The notes: generated from the letters alone by a model not told the origin. DNA of 64,000 nucleotides from an uncultured Crocinitomix sp. (GCA_905478225.1 CAJQHR010000005.1:1-64000); one strand, 5' to 3'; positions 49,007 through 57,806 are shown, counted from the stretch's first letter. Program-made: numbers and translations.

Positions 49007-50707
49007 ATGAAGTCAATAATTATACTCTTTACCTGTTTATTCGGCATGCAAGCTTATACTGCAGAACAATTCAAAGTTAAATCCAAAATTAAAAGCGTGG
49101 TTGTCTACCAACAAGGCGCACAAATTCATAGACAAGGTAATTATACTGTTAAAAAAGGTATTACTGAAATTAGATTTAGCGGTGTAAGTCCACAAATAGA
49201 TGCCAATACTTTGCAGATAAAAGCAACTGGATCGGTTGTTATTTTAGATTCAAAACACACCATCACCTACCCTGAACCCGTTAAACAAAATCCGCTTTCT
49301 AATGAAATACCACCAAAAATTAAAAAAGAAATTAATTTATTGCAGGATTCACTTTTTAATTTGTCCTACACGCAATCCGCAATGCAAAATAAAACGGATG
49401 TGCTGATGAGTCAAAAACGAATTATTGAGAATAACGGAACCATTAAGGGCCAAGGAAAAGTTAACGATTCAATTCCATTATTAAAAAATGTGTTAAGATT
49501 TTACCAAGAAGAAATGAATCGCATTAACGCAGAGTTATTAAAGCTTAATCGCGAGAAAACCGTATTAGGAAAACTTCAAAACCGAATGAACACGAGATTA
49601 AACGAATTGAACAACTACAATAAAAACAATCAATTTGTTGCGCCGCAAAACCCACAACCGATTCATGAAATTGTGGTCACCGTTTCAGCGAAAGAAACTG
49701 CTTCCGGGCGAATGAACGTAACTTACCTGGTGAAACAAGCAGGATGGATTCCTTTGTACGATTTAAGAAGCTCGAATGATGCTAAAACGATCGAGTTAAC
49801 CTACAAGGCTCAAGTTTATCAAAACACGGGAATAGATTGGGAAAACACCCGATTAAATCTATCCACCAACAATCCATATGCTAACAAAACGAAACCAACA
49901 TTAAACCCATGGTTTTTGGATTATTACACCGCGACATACGAAGACAACAATAAAGACTATCAAAAATCAAAAAGAGCGAATGCAGCTGCAAGTCCCGGAT
50001 CACTTTACTATGCTGATGATAAGTCGTTGGAAGAATCAAATGAACTTGACTTTGCCGCAACAGCCGACCAATTTGTAACTACTGTAGAACAACTCATCTC
50101 GGTAGAATATGCAATTGATCTCCCCTACACCGTTAAGTCGGACAACCAAAAGAATATGGTTCTGGTAAAAACATCCTCACTAAAAACGGAATACCTCTAC
50201 TACACTGTGCCGAAACTAGACCAAGGGGTGTACCTAATCGCTCAAATAACAGATTTAGATGAATTAAACTTGATTCCTGGCAATGCGACCATCTTCCATG
50301 GTGGATCTTACTTAGGTAACACTTATATTAATCCAAATTCATTGCGCGACACAATGGACCTAAGTCTGGGTAAAACAAACAACATTACTGTTAAAAGACA
50401 TTTGATAAAAAATGCCACCAAAGAGAAAGTAGTTGGCGATAAAATTATAAAGACTTTCGCTTATCAAATTGAAGTAAGAAACCTGTCCCGTTCAACAATT
50501 GAATTAATAGTTGAAGATCAAGTACCCGTCTCTAGAAACCCAGAAATTGAAATAGAAATAGAATCAATTGACAAAGGAAAACTGGATGAAATAAATGGAT
50601 TTGTGACCTGGAAGGACAAAATAAAAGCAAGTGGTTTGAATAAGTATGAGTTAATTTACACGGTGAAGTATGCGAAGACGAAACCTATAAACTTGGCCGG
50701 ACTTTAA
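49007..50707 (+). CDS. DUF4139/DUF4140 domain protein (MuiA-like)
   Basis: The product is 566 aa with a signal peptide (IILFTCLFGMQAYTAEQ). The N-terminal DUF4140 part has SVVVYQQGAQIHRQGNYTV and GVSPQIDANTLQIKA. A coiled-coil middle (about 100-200) follows, then DUF4139 with VTYLVKQAGWIPLYDLRSS, YKAQVYQNTGIDWENTRLNL and ARNLSRSTIEL-like VRNLSRSTIELIVEDQVPVS. Related proteins are called mucoidy inhibitor A, but their biochemical role is not known. It is probably periplasmic or surface-exposed. It stands alone between gldJ and an acyltransferase on the other strand. Confidence 0.88.
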   Translation: MKSIIILFTCLFGMQAYTAEQFKVKSKIKSVVVYQQGAQIHRQGNYTVKKGITEIRFSGVSPQIDANTLQIKATGSVVILDSKHTITYPEPVKQNPLSNEIPPKIKKEINLLQDSLFNLSYTQSAMQNKTDVLMSQKRIIENNGTIKGQGKVNDSIPLLKNVLRFYQEEMNRINAELLKLNREKTVLGKLQNRMNTRLNELNNYNKNNQFVAPQNPQPIHEIVVTVSAKETASGRMNVTYLVKQAGWIPLYDLRSSNDAKTIELTYKAQVYQNTGIDWENTRLNLSTNNPYANKTKPTLNPWFLDYYTATYEDNNKDYQKSKRANAAASPGSLYYADDKSLEESNELDFAATADQFVTTVEQLISVEYAIDLPYTVKSDNQKNMVLVKTSSLKTEYLYYTVPKLDQGVYLIAQITDLDELNLIPGNATIFHGGSYLGNTYINPNSLRDTMDLSLGKTNNITVKRHLIKNATKEKVVGDKIIKTFAYQIEVRNLSRSTIELIVEDQVPVSRNPEIEIEIESIDKGKLDEINGFVTWKDKIKASGLNKYELIYTVKYAKTKPINLAGL

Positions 50708-50750
50708 CAACTACCAAGGCGCAATGGGCAAGGGTTTGTTGATTTGGTGG

Positions 50751-50782
50751 TTTGATGATTTGATGATTTGATGATTTGATGG
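50751..50782. repeat. 8-bp tandem repeat, four copies
   Basis: TTTGATGA occurs three times exactly and once with one change (TTTGATGG). It is intergenic, downstream of the DUF4139 gene. A likely slippage product with no visible role. Confidence 0.85.
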
Positions 50783-50830
50783 ATATATTTTAAATACGTT
50801 AGTACCTTCAATCAAAATTGATCATTGTCT

Positions 50831-50860
50831 TTGCACCCTTCGACAAATGCTCAGGGCAGC
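50831..50860. repeat. Dispersed REP-like repeat, copy B (inverted)
   Basis: The reverse complement reads GCTGCCCTGAG, a short centre, then CGAAGGGTGCAA, matching copy A at 2513-2540. It lies between convergent genes. Confidence 0.75.
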
Positions 50861-50873
50861 GTATTGAAAATTG

Positions 50874-51644
50874 TCACTCCACAACGGGTTGCTTTTTTAT
50901 TTTTTCGATATAATCGAAATCAGGGGTTTGTTCAATGGCTTCCATAACTTGCGCCATAATCTCTTCAACGGTTTTAGAATAGTCGATATCCAATGCTGGT
51001 TTCACGGTCATTCTAAGCTCTGAGCTTTTCTTTTTATTCTTCAAGCCTTTTTTATCGAAAGCTCGACGGAATCCATCAATGACAACAGGTACAACAATAG
51101 GTTGATGCTTTTTAATCAAAATTGCGGTTCCTTTTCTTCCTGGAGAAAACGGTTTAGTTGTTCCCTGCGGAAAAGTAATTACCCAACCGTCATTTAAAGC
51201 TTTATCAATATTTTCAGTTTCAGATCGATCAACGGCTCGTCTTACGTTTTCGCCATTTGCTCGCCAAGTTCTATTCACCGTCACTGCGCCAGATAGTGCC
51301 AACAGTTTTGGTAAAAAACCTGACTTCATAGTTTCCTCTGCGGCAACATAATATATATTGTGCTTTTTACAGCTGAGATAACCGGGATAATTTATGCGAT
51401 TCGGTCGCCCAGAGATTGCGGCATGAATCACGTGAAAGAAAAATGAAACATCCGCAAAATAAGTTTGATGGTTTGAAACAATCAACACATTTTCATCTGG
51501 CAAATATTGAAATTGCTCGGCACCTGTAATTTTAGGAGTATGCACCCAATTAAAGCGACCATACACGATTGTTCCGAATAATCGAATAATCATTTTCTTT
51601 ACGAAAATTAACTGTCCAAATGTATTTCTTTTAAATAGTGGCAT
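50874..51644 (-). CDS. 1-acyl-sn-glycerol-3-phosphate acyltransferase family protein (PlsC-like)
   Basis: Members transfer an acyl chain to lysophosphatidic acid or a related lipid at the inner membrane. I use the ATG at 51644 (256 aa, MPLFKRNTFGQ); a TTG at 51683 is less likely. The acyl-acceptor motif reads SNHQTYFADVSFFF, with five residues between His and Asp in place of the usual four, a spacing I recall from flavobacterial relatives. The later blocks FPQGTTKPFSPGRKGTAILI and QPIVVPVVIDGFRRAFDKKG are conserved. The exact lipid substrate cannot be told. No functionally related neighbour. Confidence 0.88.
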   Translation of the reverse strand: MPLFKRNTFGQLIFVKKMIIRLFGTIVYGRFNWVHTPKITGAEQFQYLPDENVLIVSNHQTYFADVSFFFHVIHAAISGRPNRINYPGYLSCKKHNIYYVAAEETMKSGFLPKLLALSGAVTVNRTWRANGENVRRAVDRSETENIDKALNDGWVITFPQGTTKPFSPGRKGTAILIKKHQPIVVPVVIDGFRRAFDKKGLKNKKKSSELRMTVKPALDIDYSKTVEEIMAQVMEAIEQTPDFDYIEKIKKQPVVE

Positions 51645-51800
51645 TGTTTCAATTCTATGAGCGAAGATAATAATTGATTGCAATAAAATTTAATGTCAAC
51701 GGTCGAATTTTAAACTTTGAGTTTGGGTTTGTAAGAATGTCTCATCTAAGACTAATTTAATCTCCTATTTTTTGTAACTTGCAAGTATAGAATTATAACC

Positions 51801-53645
51801 ATGAAAAAAACACTTATATCGGCAGTTATATGTTTGGCGACATTTACTGTAATAGCACAAGAAGAAACAAGTCCTGCAAACAGTTCAGAAACAACGTACG
51901 AGCAGTGCAAGTCTTTTGTAAAAACTCCCCCACTTAGAGAAATGCTGGAGTATCTTGAGCCGGTTGACGATTATGCATTCTCAATGGAAGCTGGTTCAAA
52001 GCCAATGAATCCAATGCGACATGCCGATTTGAGCGAAGTGAGTTCGGTAATGGAACCTGATGGTGCTATGCAAGATGCCCACGGAACTAATGAAAAAGGC
52101 GGATTTAGATTAGCGTTGAATTTTGATGGACAATATGGAGCTTTTCCTCCAGATCCGTCTGGAGCCGTTGGACCAAATTACTACGTACAGGCTGTTAACA
52201 GTACTTGGCGGATTTGGGACAAAACAGGAGATCCTGAAACGCCTCCCTATTCTTTAAACACACTTTGGGACAGACCAGGTTCAGGTGACCCAATTATAAT
52301 GTACGACCGCTTTGCTGAACGTTGGTTCATTAGCCAATTTTATGGTTCTCCAGGAGGAGGAGATGTTGGAGTTTTGATTGCAGTCTCTGAAACTTCTGAT
52401 CCGTTAGGCGCCTATTATGCCTACGAGTATGATTTTACATTATTCCCTGATTACCCAAAGTTTTCGGTTTGGTCAAACGCATACTATATGTCGGCGAATA
52501 GTTCTTCGGCAGATTGCTGCGCATTTGATCGTCAAAAAATGCTAATCGGTGATCCGACAGCGGGAGTTATTAAAATGTCATTTCCACCTATCTATCAATT
52601 ATTTAACAGTGTAGCTCCGGCTTATGCTGAAGGACCAGAAGAGCCAGATATGGATGAACCATGCTACTTTTTTGCTGTTCAAGATAACGGTTATCCCGGA
52701 GTTTCTTTTGATCATATTTTGGTTTTAAAAGCGGAAATTGATTGGGATAGTCCAGGAAGCTCATCTATAACTGAGCATCAAGAAATTAGTACAGCTTCGT
52801 TTAACGCTAATTTATCAGGTGGTTGGACAGAGAATGTAGCTCAAAAGGGAACATTACAGCGTTTAGATGGAATACCAGGGATTTTCATGTATCGTGCTCA
52901 ATACAGACGTTTTGGTGACTATAATACAATTGTTCTTTGCCACAACGTTAGTGTAGGTGCCTATAAAGTTGGTCAACGTTGGTATGAGTTAAGAGATAAT
53001 GATGATGGTAACTGGGAAATGCATCAACAAAGCACATACTCTCCTGATACAGATGTAAGTCGTTGGTTAGGCAACTTATCAATGGATGCACAAGGAAATA
53101 TAGCCATGGCTTATTCATATACAGGATCAGATGATTACCCAGGTCTTCGATATACGGGCAGATTTTGGGATGACCCATTAAATGTGATGACTGTCCCTGA
53201 ACTGACGGCGGTTGAAGGTGAAGGTGCTCAAACTGCTGCAGGGCGTTATGGAGATTACTCTCAAATGTCAATGGATCCAACTGATGATATGACTTTTTGG
53301 TTCACAGGTGAGTATTTAGGAGCGGGTGGTGCACGTAAGACTAGGATCTTTTCGTTCTCATCTTGGCACATTGCTGGAACCGAAGAACATCATAAAGCTG
53401 TTCCTCAATTCAACGCATATCAACCTAACACCTCTGAGTTAAAACTAACTTGGAATGACTTAGCACAAGAATCAATTATGATTAATGTTGTTGATATTTC
53501 TGGAAGACATATTCTACAAACTCCACTTAACAATGGAACAACTGAACAAATTGTTGAAATCCCAGGCGCAGCAAGTGGCATCTTTATTGTAACACTATCT
53601 GGTGAAACGACAAATTTGAGTCAAAAAATTTATATTGGTAGATAA
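51801..53645 (+). CDS. Large T9SS-secreted protein of unknown function
   Basis: The product is 614 aa with a signal peptide ending FTVIAQ. The main part (about 100-520) is rich in Asp, Gly and aromatic residues with YGAFPPDPSGAVGPNYYVQA, MYDRFAERWFISQFYG and GRYGDYSQMSMDPTDDMTFW. The pattern suggests a beta-propeller-like fold seen in many secreted Bacteroidetes proteins. The C-terminal 75 residues (MINVVDISGRHILQT, GIFIVTLSG, SQKIYIGR) are a T9SS type A sorting domain. It is therefore cargo for PorU/PorV. The stop codon TAA is followed directly by the ATG of a lipoprotein gene, so the two are co-transcribed. No enzyme motif recognised. Confidence 0.88.
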   Translation: MKKTLISAVICLATFTVIAQEETSPANSSETTYEQCKSFVKTPPLREMLEYLEPVDDYAFSMEAGSKPMNPMRHADLSEVSSVMEPDGAMQDAHGTNEKGGFRLALNFDGQYGAFPPDPSGAVGPNYYVQAVNSTWRIWDKTGDPETPPYSLNTLWDRPGSGDPIIMYDRFAERWFISQFYGSPGGGDVGVLIAVSETSDPLGAYYAYEYDFTLFPDYPKFSVWSNAYYMSANSSSADCCAFDRQKMLIGDPTAGVIKMSFPPIYQLFNSVAPAYAEGPEEPDMDEPCYFFAVQDNGYPGVSFDHILVLKAEIDWDSPGSSSITEHQEISTASFNANLSGGWTENVAQKGTLQRLDGIPGIFMYRAQYRRFGDYNTIVLCHNVSVGAYKVGQRWYELRDNDDGNWEMHQQSTYSPDTDVSRWLGNLSMDAQGNIAMAYSYTGSDDYPGLRYTGRFWDDPLNVMTVPELTAVEGEGAQTAAGRYGDYSQMSMDPTDDMTFWFTGEYLGAGGARKTRIFSFSSWHIAGTEEHHKAVPQFNAYQPNTSELKLTWNDLAQESIMINVVDISGRHILQTPLNNGTTEQIVEIPGAASGIFIVTLSGETTNLSQKIYIGR

Positions 53646-54023
53646 ATGAAGAAATTATATATAATAGCCTGTGTGCTATTTTTGAGTGTAAGTTGTGGAA
53701 CTGAGAAAGAAGCAACTTCTACGACCACAATAACAGGGCAAAGAACATCAAAAGAAACACCCGAAATTTTTGAAGATCAACTTGAAGGTGAATCTTTCAA
53801 TATGAACGGTGTCGTACGTGACAAATCCGCTGAAGGTTGTGGATTTGTAATCGAAGTTATGGTGAGTAACGCCCCCATAAATACGAAATTATACAACCCA
53901 CTAGAATTACCACGTGAATATCAAGTTGACGGAATGGAAATTCGGATTGAAGCCAGGTATTCAAGAAGACCCTCAACTTGCGAAATTTCAACACCTATTA
54001 TTATAGATAAGATCTTGGACTAG
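53646..54023 (+). CDS. Small lipoprotein of unknown function
   Basis: The product is 125 aa. MKKLYIIACVLFLSVSC is a lipoprotein signal with lipobox SVSC; a Thr/Ser-rich linker follows and then a compact domain of about 80 residues with GVVRDKSAEGCGFVIEV, YNPLELPREYQVDGMEIRI and STPIIIDKIL. This resembles small Bacteroidetes lipoproteins with one OB-like fold, but I cannot name the family. It starts immediately after the stop of the secreted protein upstream and is followed by a terminator, so the two form an operon. Confidence 0.85.
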   Translation: MKKLYIIACVLFLSVSCGTEKEATSTTTITGQRTSKETPEIFEDQLEGESFNMNGVVRDKSAEGCGFVIEVMVSNAPINTKLYNPLELPREYQVDGMEIRIEARYSRRPSTCEISTPIIIDKILD

Positions 54024-54044
54024 AAACTATTATAAAAATTTATT

Positions 54045-54077
54045 AAGCCCTCTTAGACCCTCTAAGAAGGCTTTTTT
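54045..54077 (+). terminator. Terminator after the lipoprotein gene
   Basis: AAGCC-TCTTAGA pairs with TCTAAGA-GGCTT, with one unpaired base on each side, and the stem continues into six T residues. The moaA GTG starts 12 bp later. Confidence 0.88.
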
Positions 54078-54088
54078 ATATAAAAAAA

Positions 54089-55087
54089 GTGAAGCAACAA
54101 CTGAAAGATTCTTTTGGACGAACCCATGATTACTTGCGCATCTCACTAATAGAGCGGTGTAACTTGCGTTGCACTTATTGCATGCCTGAGGAAGGACTTG
54201 TATTAAGAGAAAAGGCTGAATTCATGACACAAGAAGAATTGCTTTTAATAACCCATCAATTTGTTTCAATGGGCGTTAAAAAGATTCGTCTCACTGGAGG
54301 CGAACCGCTTATTAAGAGAAATTTTCGTTCAATAATTAAAGAACTATCTGCCCTACCCGTTGAGTTAACACTCACCACAAACGCGGTCATACTCGACCGT
54401 TTCATTGATGATTTAAAAGCTGCAAAAATTAAAAAGTTAAATATTAGTTTAGACTCGCTAAACGAGGAGCGTTTTAATGAAATATCGAGACGCAAGTCAT
54501 TTAAACCGATAATCGACAATATTTACTTGGCGGTTAAGGAAGAGTTTGACGTGAAGCTTAACGTGGTATTGATGAAGGGTGTAAATGATGATGAAATTAT
54601 AGACTTCATTGAACTTTCAAAAATCGATAAGATAAACATTCGGTTTATTGAATTTATGCCTTTTAATGGCAACGATTGGGATTGGTCACAGACGATATCT
54701 CATCAAACCATCTTTGATCGAGTAGTAAAACATTATGGAAAAGGTAAAGTACAAACAGAACCGGAGATGCCCAATAGCACCTCGAAGAATTTTAAGATTA
54801 AAAATTATAGTGGAAACTTTGGAATGATAAGTACGCTCACAAATCCTTTTTGCGATACTTGTAATAGAATTCGATTAACTGCAGATGGCCGCATTAAGAA
54901 CTGTTTATTTTCTTCAAATGAAACGGATCTTTTAACGACACTTCGTCAAGGAAAAAACATAGCTCCACTGATTCAACAAAGCCTTACTAAAAAGCACGAA
55001 AAACGCGCAGGAATTGTCTCTTTTGATAGTGAAGAAGGAAAAAAAATCTTCAGTCAAAACAGATCAATGACTACAATTGGTGGTTAA
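54089..55087 (+). CDS. moaA: GTP 3',8-cyclase (molybdenum cofactor biosynthesis)
   Basis: MoaA is a radical-SAM enzyme that starts molybdenum-cofactor synthesis by cyclising GTP. The product is 332 aa from a GTG start. The radical-SAM cluster is RCNLRCTYC (C24, C28, C31); SAM-binding residues lie in RLTGGEPL. The second cluster is in NPFCDTCNRIRLTADGRIKN with a third Cys in CLF. The protein ends TTIGG, with the double glycine needed for activity. No other moa or moe gene is in the window, so it is isolated. It starts just after a terminator, so its promoter must overlap that hairpin or lie in the gene before. Confidence 0.97.
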   Translation: MKQQLKDSFGRTHDYLRISLIERCNLRCTYCMPEEGLVLREKAEFMTQEELLLITHQFVSMGVKKIRLTGGEPLIKRNFRSIIKELSALPVELTLTTNAVILDRFIDDLKAAKIKKLNISLDSLNEERFNEISRRKSFKPIIDNIYLAVKEEFDVKLNVVLMKGVNDDEIIDFIELSKIDKINIRFIEFMPFNGNDWDWSQTISHQTIFDRVVKHYGKGKVQTEPEMPNSTSKNFKIKNYSGNFGMISTLTNPFCDTCNRIRLTADGRIKNCLFSSNETDLLTTLRQGKNIAPLIQQSLTKKHEKRAGIVSFDSEEGKKIFSQNRSMTTIGG

Positions 55088-55301
55088 TCTTCACATTTTT
55101 TATACGCTTAATTGCCTTCAGAATCACATTTATCTGCTCTTCAGTTAAGTAATTAACCTCCAATTTTTCAGACCAATTACTCTTTAATGAAATTACTTGG
55201 AATTAATTTGTCTTTCCGAAATCTTCAATCTGCTCAAAATTCTTAGGATCTTTTTGAATGACACCCAGAATAATATCACTGCCTTTATCATGCAAAAGTC
55301 T
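55088..55301. other. Gene debris after moaA
   Basis: No intact gene is visible. On the minus strand two short frames read RLLHDKGSDIILGVIQKDPK ... FGKTN and then, after a frame change, NWSEKLEVNYLTEEQINVIL ... VKIN. They look like the end of a small protein that has lost its start and frame. Family not recognised. The first frame continues upstream through the left arm of the inverted repeat. Confidence 0.4.
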
Positions 55302-55407
55302 GGTTCTGTCCTTTAGATTAGATCCATGATAATCACTGTGGATATTTTAAGTGAAGTTTAGAATAATTCAAAGTGATTATCATGGATCTAATCTAAAGGA
55401 CAGAACC
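55302..55407. repeat. Perfect 36-bp inverted repeat
   Basis: The left arm at 55302-55337 starts GGTTCTGTCCTTTAG. The right arm at 55372-55407 is its exact reverse complement. The spacer is 34 bp. No target-site duplication is visible. It may be a MITE, the collapsed ends of a lost insertion element, or an inverted duplication of a gene end. Confidence 0.9.
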
Positions 55408-55410
55408 CGG

Positions 55411-55701
55411 AATTAGAGGGTATACTTTCCACTAAAACATTTACGGAGGATGACTTTCAAAAGTATCTAAACAAAGGGCTCGGAGTTTTGAAAAACCTCG
55501 ATAACATATACACTAACAGCGACTTAAAAGGAAAACACAATCTTCTTGGTTCGACTTTCGTTGAAAAACTAATTTTTGACGGAAAAAATTGTCGAACCGG
55601 AAAAATCAATGGAGCTGTTTCTCTGATTCTCAATATTGAAAAGGCTTTAGAAGGTAATAAAAAAAGACAAGACGATAAAAAAATCGACTTGTCTCGTATT
55701 G
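55411..55701 (+). pseudogene. C-terminal remnant of a serine recombinase
   Basis: An open frame without start reads GILSTKTFTEDDFQKYLNKG, LGVLKNLDNIYTNSDLKGKH, LLGSTFVEKLIFDGKNCRTG and KINGAVSLILNIEKALEGNK. The pattern of a 'NLDN(I/F)Y' helix, 'LLGS.F.EKL.FD', 'RT.KIN.AV.LI' is that of the C-terminus of Bacteroidetes resolvase-type recombinases, recognised from memory. The frame then runs antisense through the tRNA terminator. The catalytic N-terminal domain is missing. It probably marks a former mobile element beside the tRNA gene. Confidence 0.6.
55657..55694 (-). terminator. Terminator of tRNA-Val
   Basis: AGACAAG-CGAT pairs with ATCG-CTTGTCT, with one A-A mismatch, around a 7-nt loop. 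The minus strand continues into T residues. It is 8 bp past the tRNA 3' end. Confidence 0.85.
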
Positions 55702-55776
55702 TGGGCAATGAGGGATTCGAACCCCCGACCCTCTGGGTGTAAACCAGATGCTCTGAACCAACTGAGCTAATTGCCC
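55702..55776 (-). tRNA. tRNA-Val (anticodon UAC)
   Basis: The minus strand folds as a complete 75-nt tRNA. The acceptor stem is GGGCAAT/ATTGCCC with discriminator A; the D-arm is AGCTCAGTTGGTTCAGAGC; the anticodon stem is TCTGG/CCAGA with loop TTTACAC, anticodon UAC; the T-arm is GGGGGTTCGAATCCC. The 3' CCA is not encoded. It has its own promoter and terminator, so it is a single-gene unit. Confidence 0.97.
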
Positions 55777-55817
55777 TATTACATTTTTTGAATGCCGCTG
55801 CATCCACAATGCGGGTG

Positions 55818-55847
55818 CAAATATAGCTAGCATTTATATTAAAACAA
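55818..55847 (-). promoter_or_regulatory. Promoter of tRNA-Val
   Basis: The minus strand shows TTG (55845-55847), 19 bp, then TATATTTG (55818-55825): a full match to the Bacteroidetes consensus with the same spacing as the rpsL promoter. Confidence 0.75.
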
Positions 55848-55866
55848 TGTTTTTTTTGAAAAAAAA

Positions 55867-57081
55867 TTAAATTATTTTTTCCATCAAATAGAAACTCCCA
55901 CATACTAGAATCAGATCATCCATTCGAGCGTCTGATTTGCATTTATTTAGGGCTGTTAAGGGGGCGTCAAATAGTTGATAGTGTAGCTGTGAATTTTCCA
56001 ATTCGCATTTTAACATTTGAAGACTTACTGCCCGTTTAGAATCGAAAGTGGTGAAATAATAACTGTGTTCATAAGAGAATTGCCCTAAAATAGCCTGCCA
56101 TTCTTTGTCGTTTGATGCGCCATACACTATTCTTAAGTGTTTATATTGCAATTGTTGCACCTCTTTTAACACGCCTTCAATTCCATCTTTGTTATGCGCC
56201 GCATCAAGGATTACCCTTGGTTGATCTGAAATTTGTTGCATTCGTCCCCAAAAGTTGGACGTGCTTATAATGCTTTTAAGGCTCTCTCTTATAATAGCTT
56301 TACTAAGCTTCCAGCTTTCATTTAACAGGTTCGTTGCGGCAACAGCCGTATGAATATTTCTTTGTTGAAATACTCCAATTAAATCGGTTTTGTAATGGGG
56401 TGACTTTGTGCCATTTGTAAAATAAATTGGTGCGTCCTTTTCTTTCGCAACCTCAATAAAAACTGAATTGAGTTTTGGATCACAATCACCAATCACAACC
56501 GGTGTATTTGATTTTATAATTCCGGCCTTTTCCCCTGCAATTTTTTCCAAGGTATCTCCCAAGAATGACACATGATCCATTGCAATATTCGTGATAACGG
56601 ATAGTTCCGGTTGAATAACGTTAGTAGAATCTAGGCGCCCACCTAACCCCGTTTCAATGATACAAATATCGCACTGCTTGTGCGCGAATGCCTCGAAAGC
56701 TAGTGCAGTTGTGATTTCGAAAAACGAGGCGTCTAAATCAACAATAATTGCTTTATTACGTTTGAAGTAATCAACAATAAAATCGGCTTCGATTAATTGC
56801 CCGTTTATTTTAATACGCTCACGAAAGTCTTTGATGTGCGGACTGGTATATAGCCCTACACGATAACCGTGCGCTTGAAAAATAGCCGATAAAATATGTG
56901 AAACAGATCCTTTCCCATTGGTACCAGCAATATGAATCGTTTTGAGTTTACGAAATGGATTATTCGTTTTCGTCAATAAATTATTGATTCCATCTAAGCC
57001 CGGTTTATAAGCCGAATCGCCTTGTTTTTGGTAATTTGGAATTTGTTGAAATAACCAATCGACTATTTCTTGATAGGTCAT
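55867..57081 (-). CDS. folC: Folylpolyglutamate/dihydrofolate synthase
   Basis: FolC joins glutamate to dihydropteroate and extends the folate polyglutamate tail. The product is 404 aa, slightly short of the usual 420-440. The ATP-binding loop is HIAGTNGKGSVSHILSAIFQ, then GLYTSPHIKDFRERIKING, ETGLGGRLDSTNVIQPELSV and the C-terminal WGRMQQISDQPRVILDAAHN. Its ATG overlaps the last base of tonB, so translation is coupled with the tonB-exbD-exbB genes, an arrangement often seen in Flavobacteriia. Confidence 0.96.
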   Translation of the reverse strand: MTYQEIVDWLFQQIPNYQKQGDSAYKPGLDGINNLLTKTNNPFRKLKTIHIAGTNGKGSVSHILSAIFQAHGYRVGLYTSPHIKDFRERIKINGQLIEADFIVDYFKRNKAIIVDLDASFFEITTALAFEAFAHKQCDICIIETGLGGRLDSTNVIQPELSVITNIAMDHVSFLGDTLEKIAGEKAGIIKSNTPVVIGDCDPKLNSVFIEVAKEKDAPIYFTNGTKSPHYKTDLIGVFQQRNIHTAVAATNLLNESWKLSKAIIRESLKSIISTSNFWGRMQQISDQPRVILDAAHNKDGIEGVLKEVQQLQYKHLRIVYGASNDKEWQAILGQFSYEHSYYFTTFDSKRAVSLQMLKCELENSQLHYQLFDAPLTALNKCKSDARMDDLILVCGSFYLMEKII

Positions 57082-57806
57082 TATGTTTTAGTAAACTTAA
57101 ACCTTTTATACCCCACTTTTTCTGAAGGAACACCTGGCTTTTTATTGTACTTCATTGTCTTAGCCGCTTTCTCTGCCAATCGAATTAAATATTGGTTACC
57201 AGTTGTTGATTTAGATTCGTTAAACCGTGTTTTAATCACATTTCCGTTCGCATCAACCCAAATGTCTAAGGCCACAATTCCTTCTTCCTGTGCATTCGCG
57301 TTAAAAGATGGTTCTGTGGTTACCTTGCGATCTGGGTTAAAATTTCCGTCACCTGGCGTGTTGCCGTTTCCGTTCCCTCCTACTCCATCTCCATTCCCAA
57401 ATGCAGTTCCACTTCCATCTCCTTGACCAGCTCCACCACCAAAAGTAAAGTCACTATCTGGTTCTGGTTCGCTGTCTGCAGTATTGTCGTTTTGCGCATT
57501 TCCATTTCCGCTTGGCACATAAGTCGATTCATCTTCTTGCTGTGCTAAATCTTGTGTAGATTCTTGCACATCATTTGGATTTGGTTCAGCAGCATCCTGC
57601 GCGTTATCATTACCCCCAGCAGCTTGTGAACCTTGCTCAATTTCAATTTCTGGCAAATCCATTTCAATAACGTCTGGCGGAATTGGTGGATCAGGTTCTT
57701 CTAAGCTCACCAAAAGGAAAAACAATACCATAAGCATTATAAAGATCAAAGACGCATAAAGTGCCTTACGGTGATCCTCTTCTTTCATATAATCTAACAC
57801 CTTCAT
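57081..57806 (-). CDS. tonB: Energy transducer TonB
   Basis: TonB passes proton-motive force from ExbB/ExbD to outer-membrane transporters. The product is 241 aa: a short cytoplasmic start, one helix (YASLIFIMLMVLFFLLVSL), a proline/acidic stretch EEPDPPIPPDVIEMDLPEIE, a Gly/Asn/Asp-rich spacer (about 60-150) and a C-terminal TonB-like domain with EEGIVALDIWVDANGNVIKT and KTMKYNKKPGVPSEKVGYKR. Position after exbB and exbD confirms the role. It overlaps folC by one base. Confidence 0.92.
   Translation of the reverse strand: MKVLDYMKEEDHRKALYASLIFIMLMVLFFLLVSLEEPDPPIPPDVIEMDLPEIEIEQGSQAAGGNDNAQDAAEPNPNDVQESTQDLAQQEDESTYVPSGNGNAQNDNTADSEPEPDSDFTFGGGAGQGDGSGTAFGNGDGVGGNGNGNTPGDGNFNPDRKVTTEPSFNANAQEEGIVALDIWVDANGNVIKTRFNESKSTTGNQYLIRLAEKAAKTMKYNKKPGVPSEKVGYKRFKFTKT

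Noticed and set aside
50751-50782. TTTGATGA tandem copies as a CRISPR array or phase-variation switch
   Set aside because: No spacers, very short unit, and not located in a promoter or coding region.
55457-55903. Minus-strand frame of 148 codons across the tRNA region
   Set aside because: It contains the tRNA-Val sequence and its terminator; the peptide (VRGSGVRIPHCP and similar) is the well-known false protein made by translating a tRNA.
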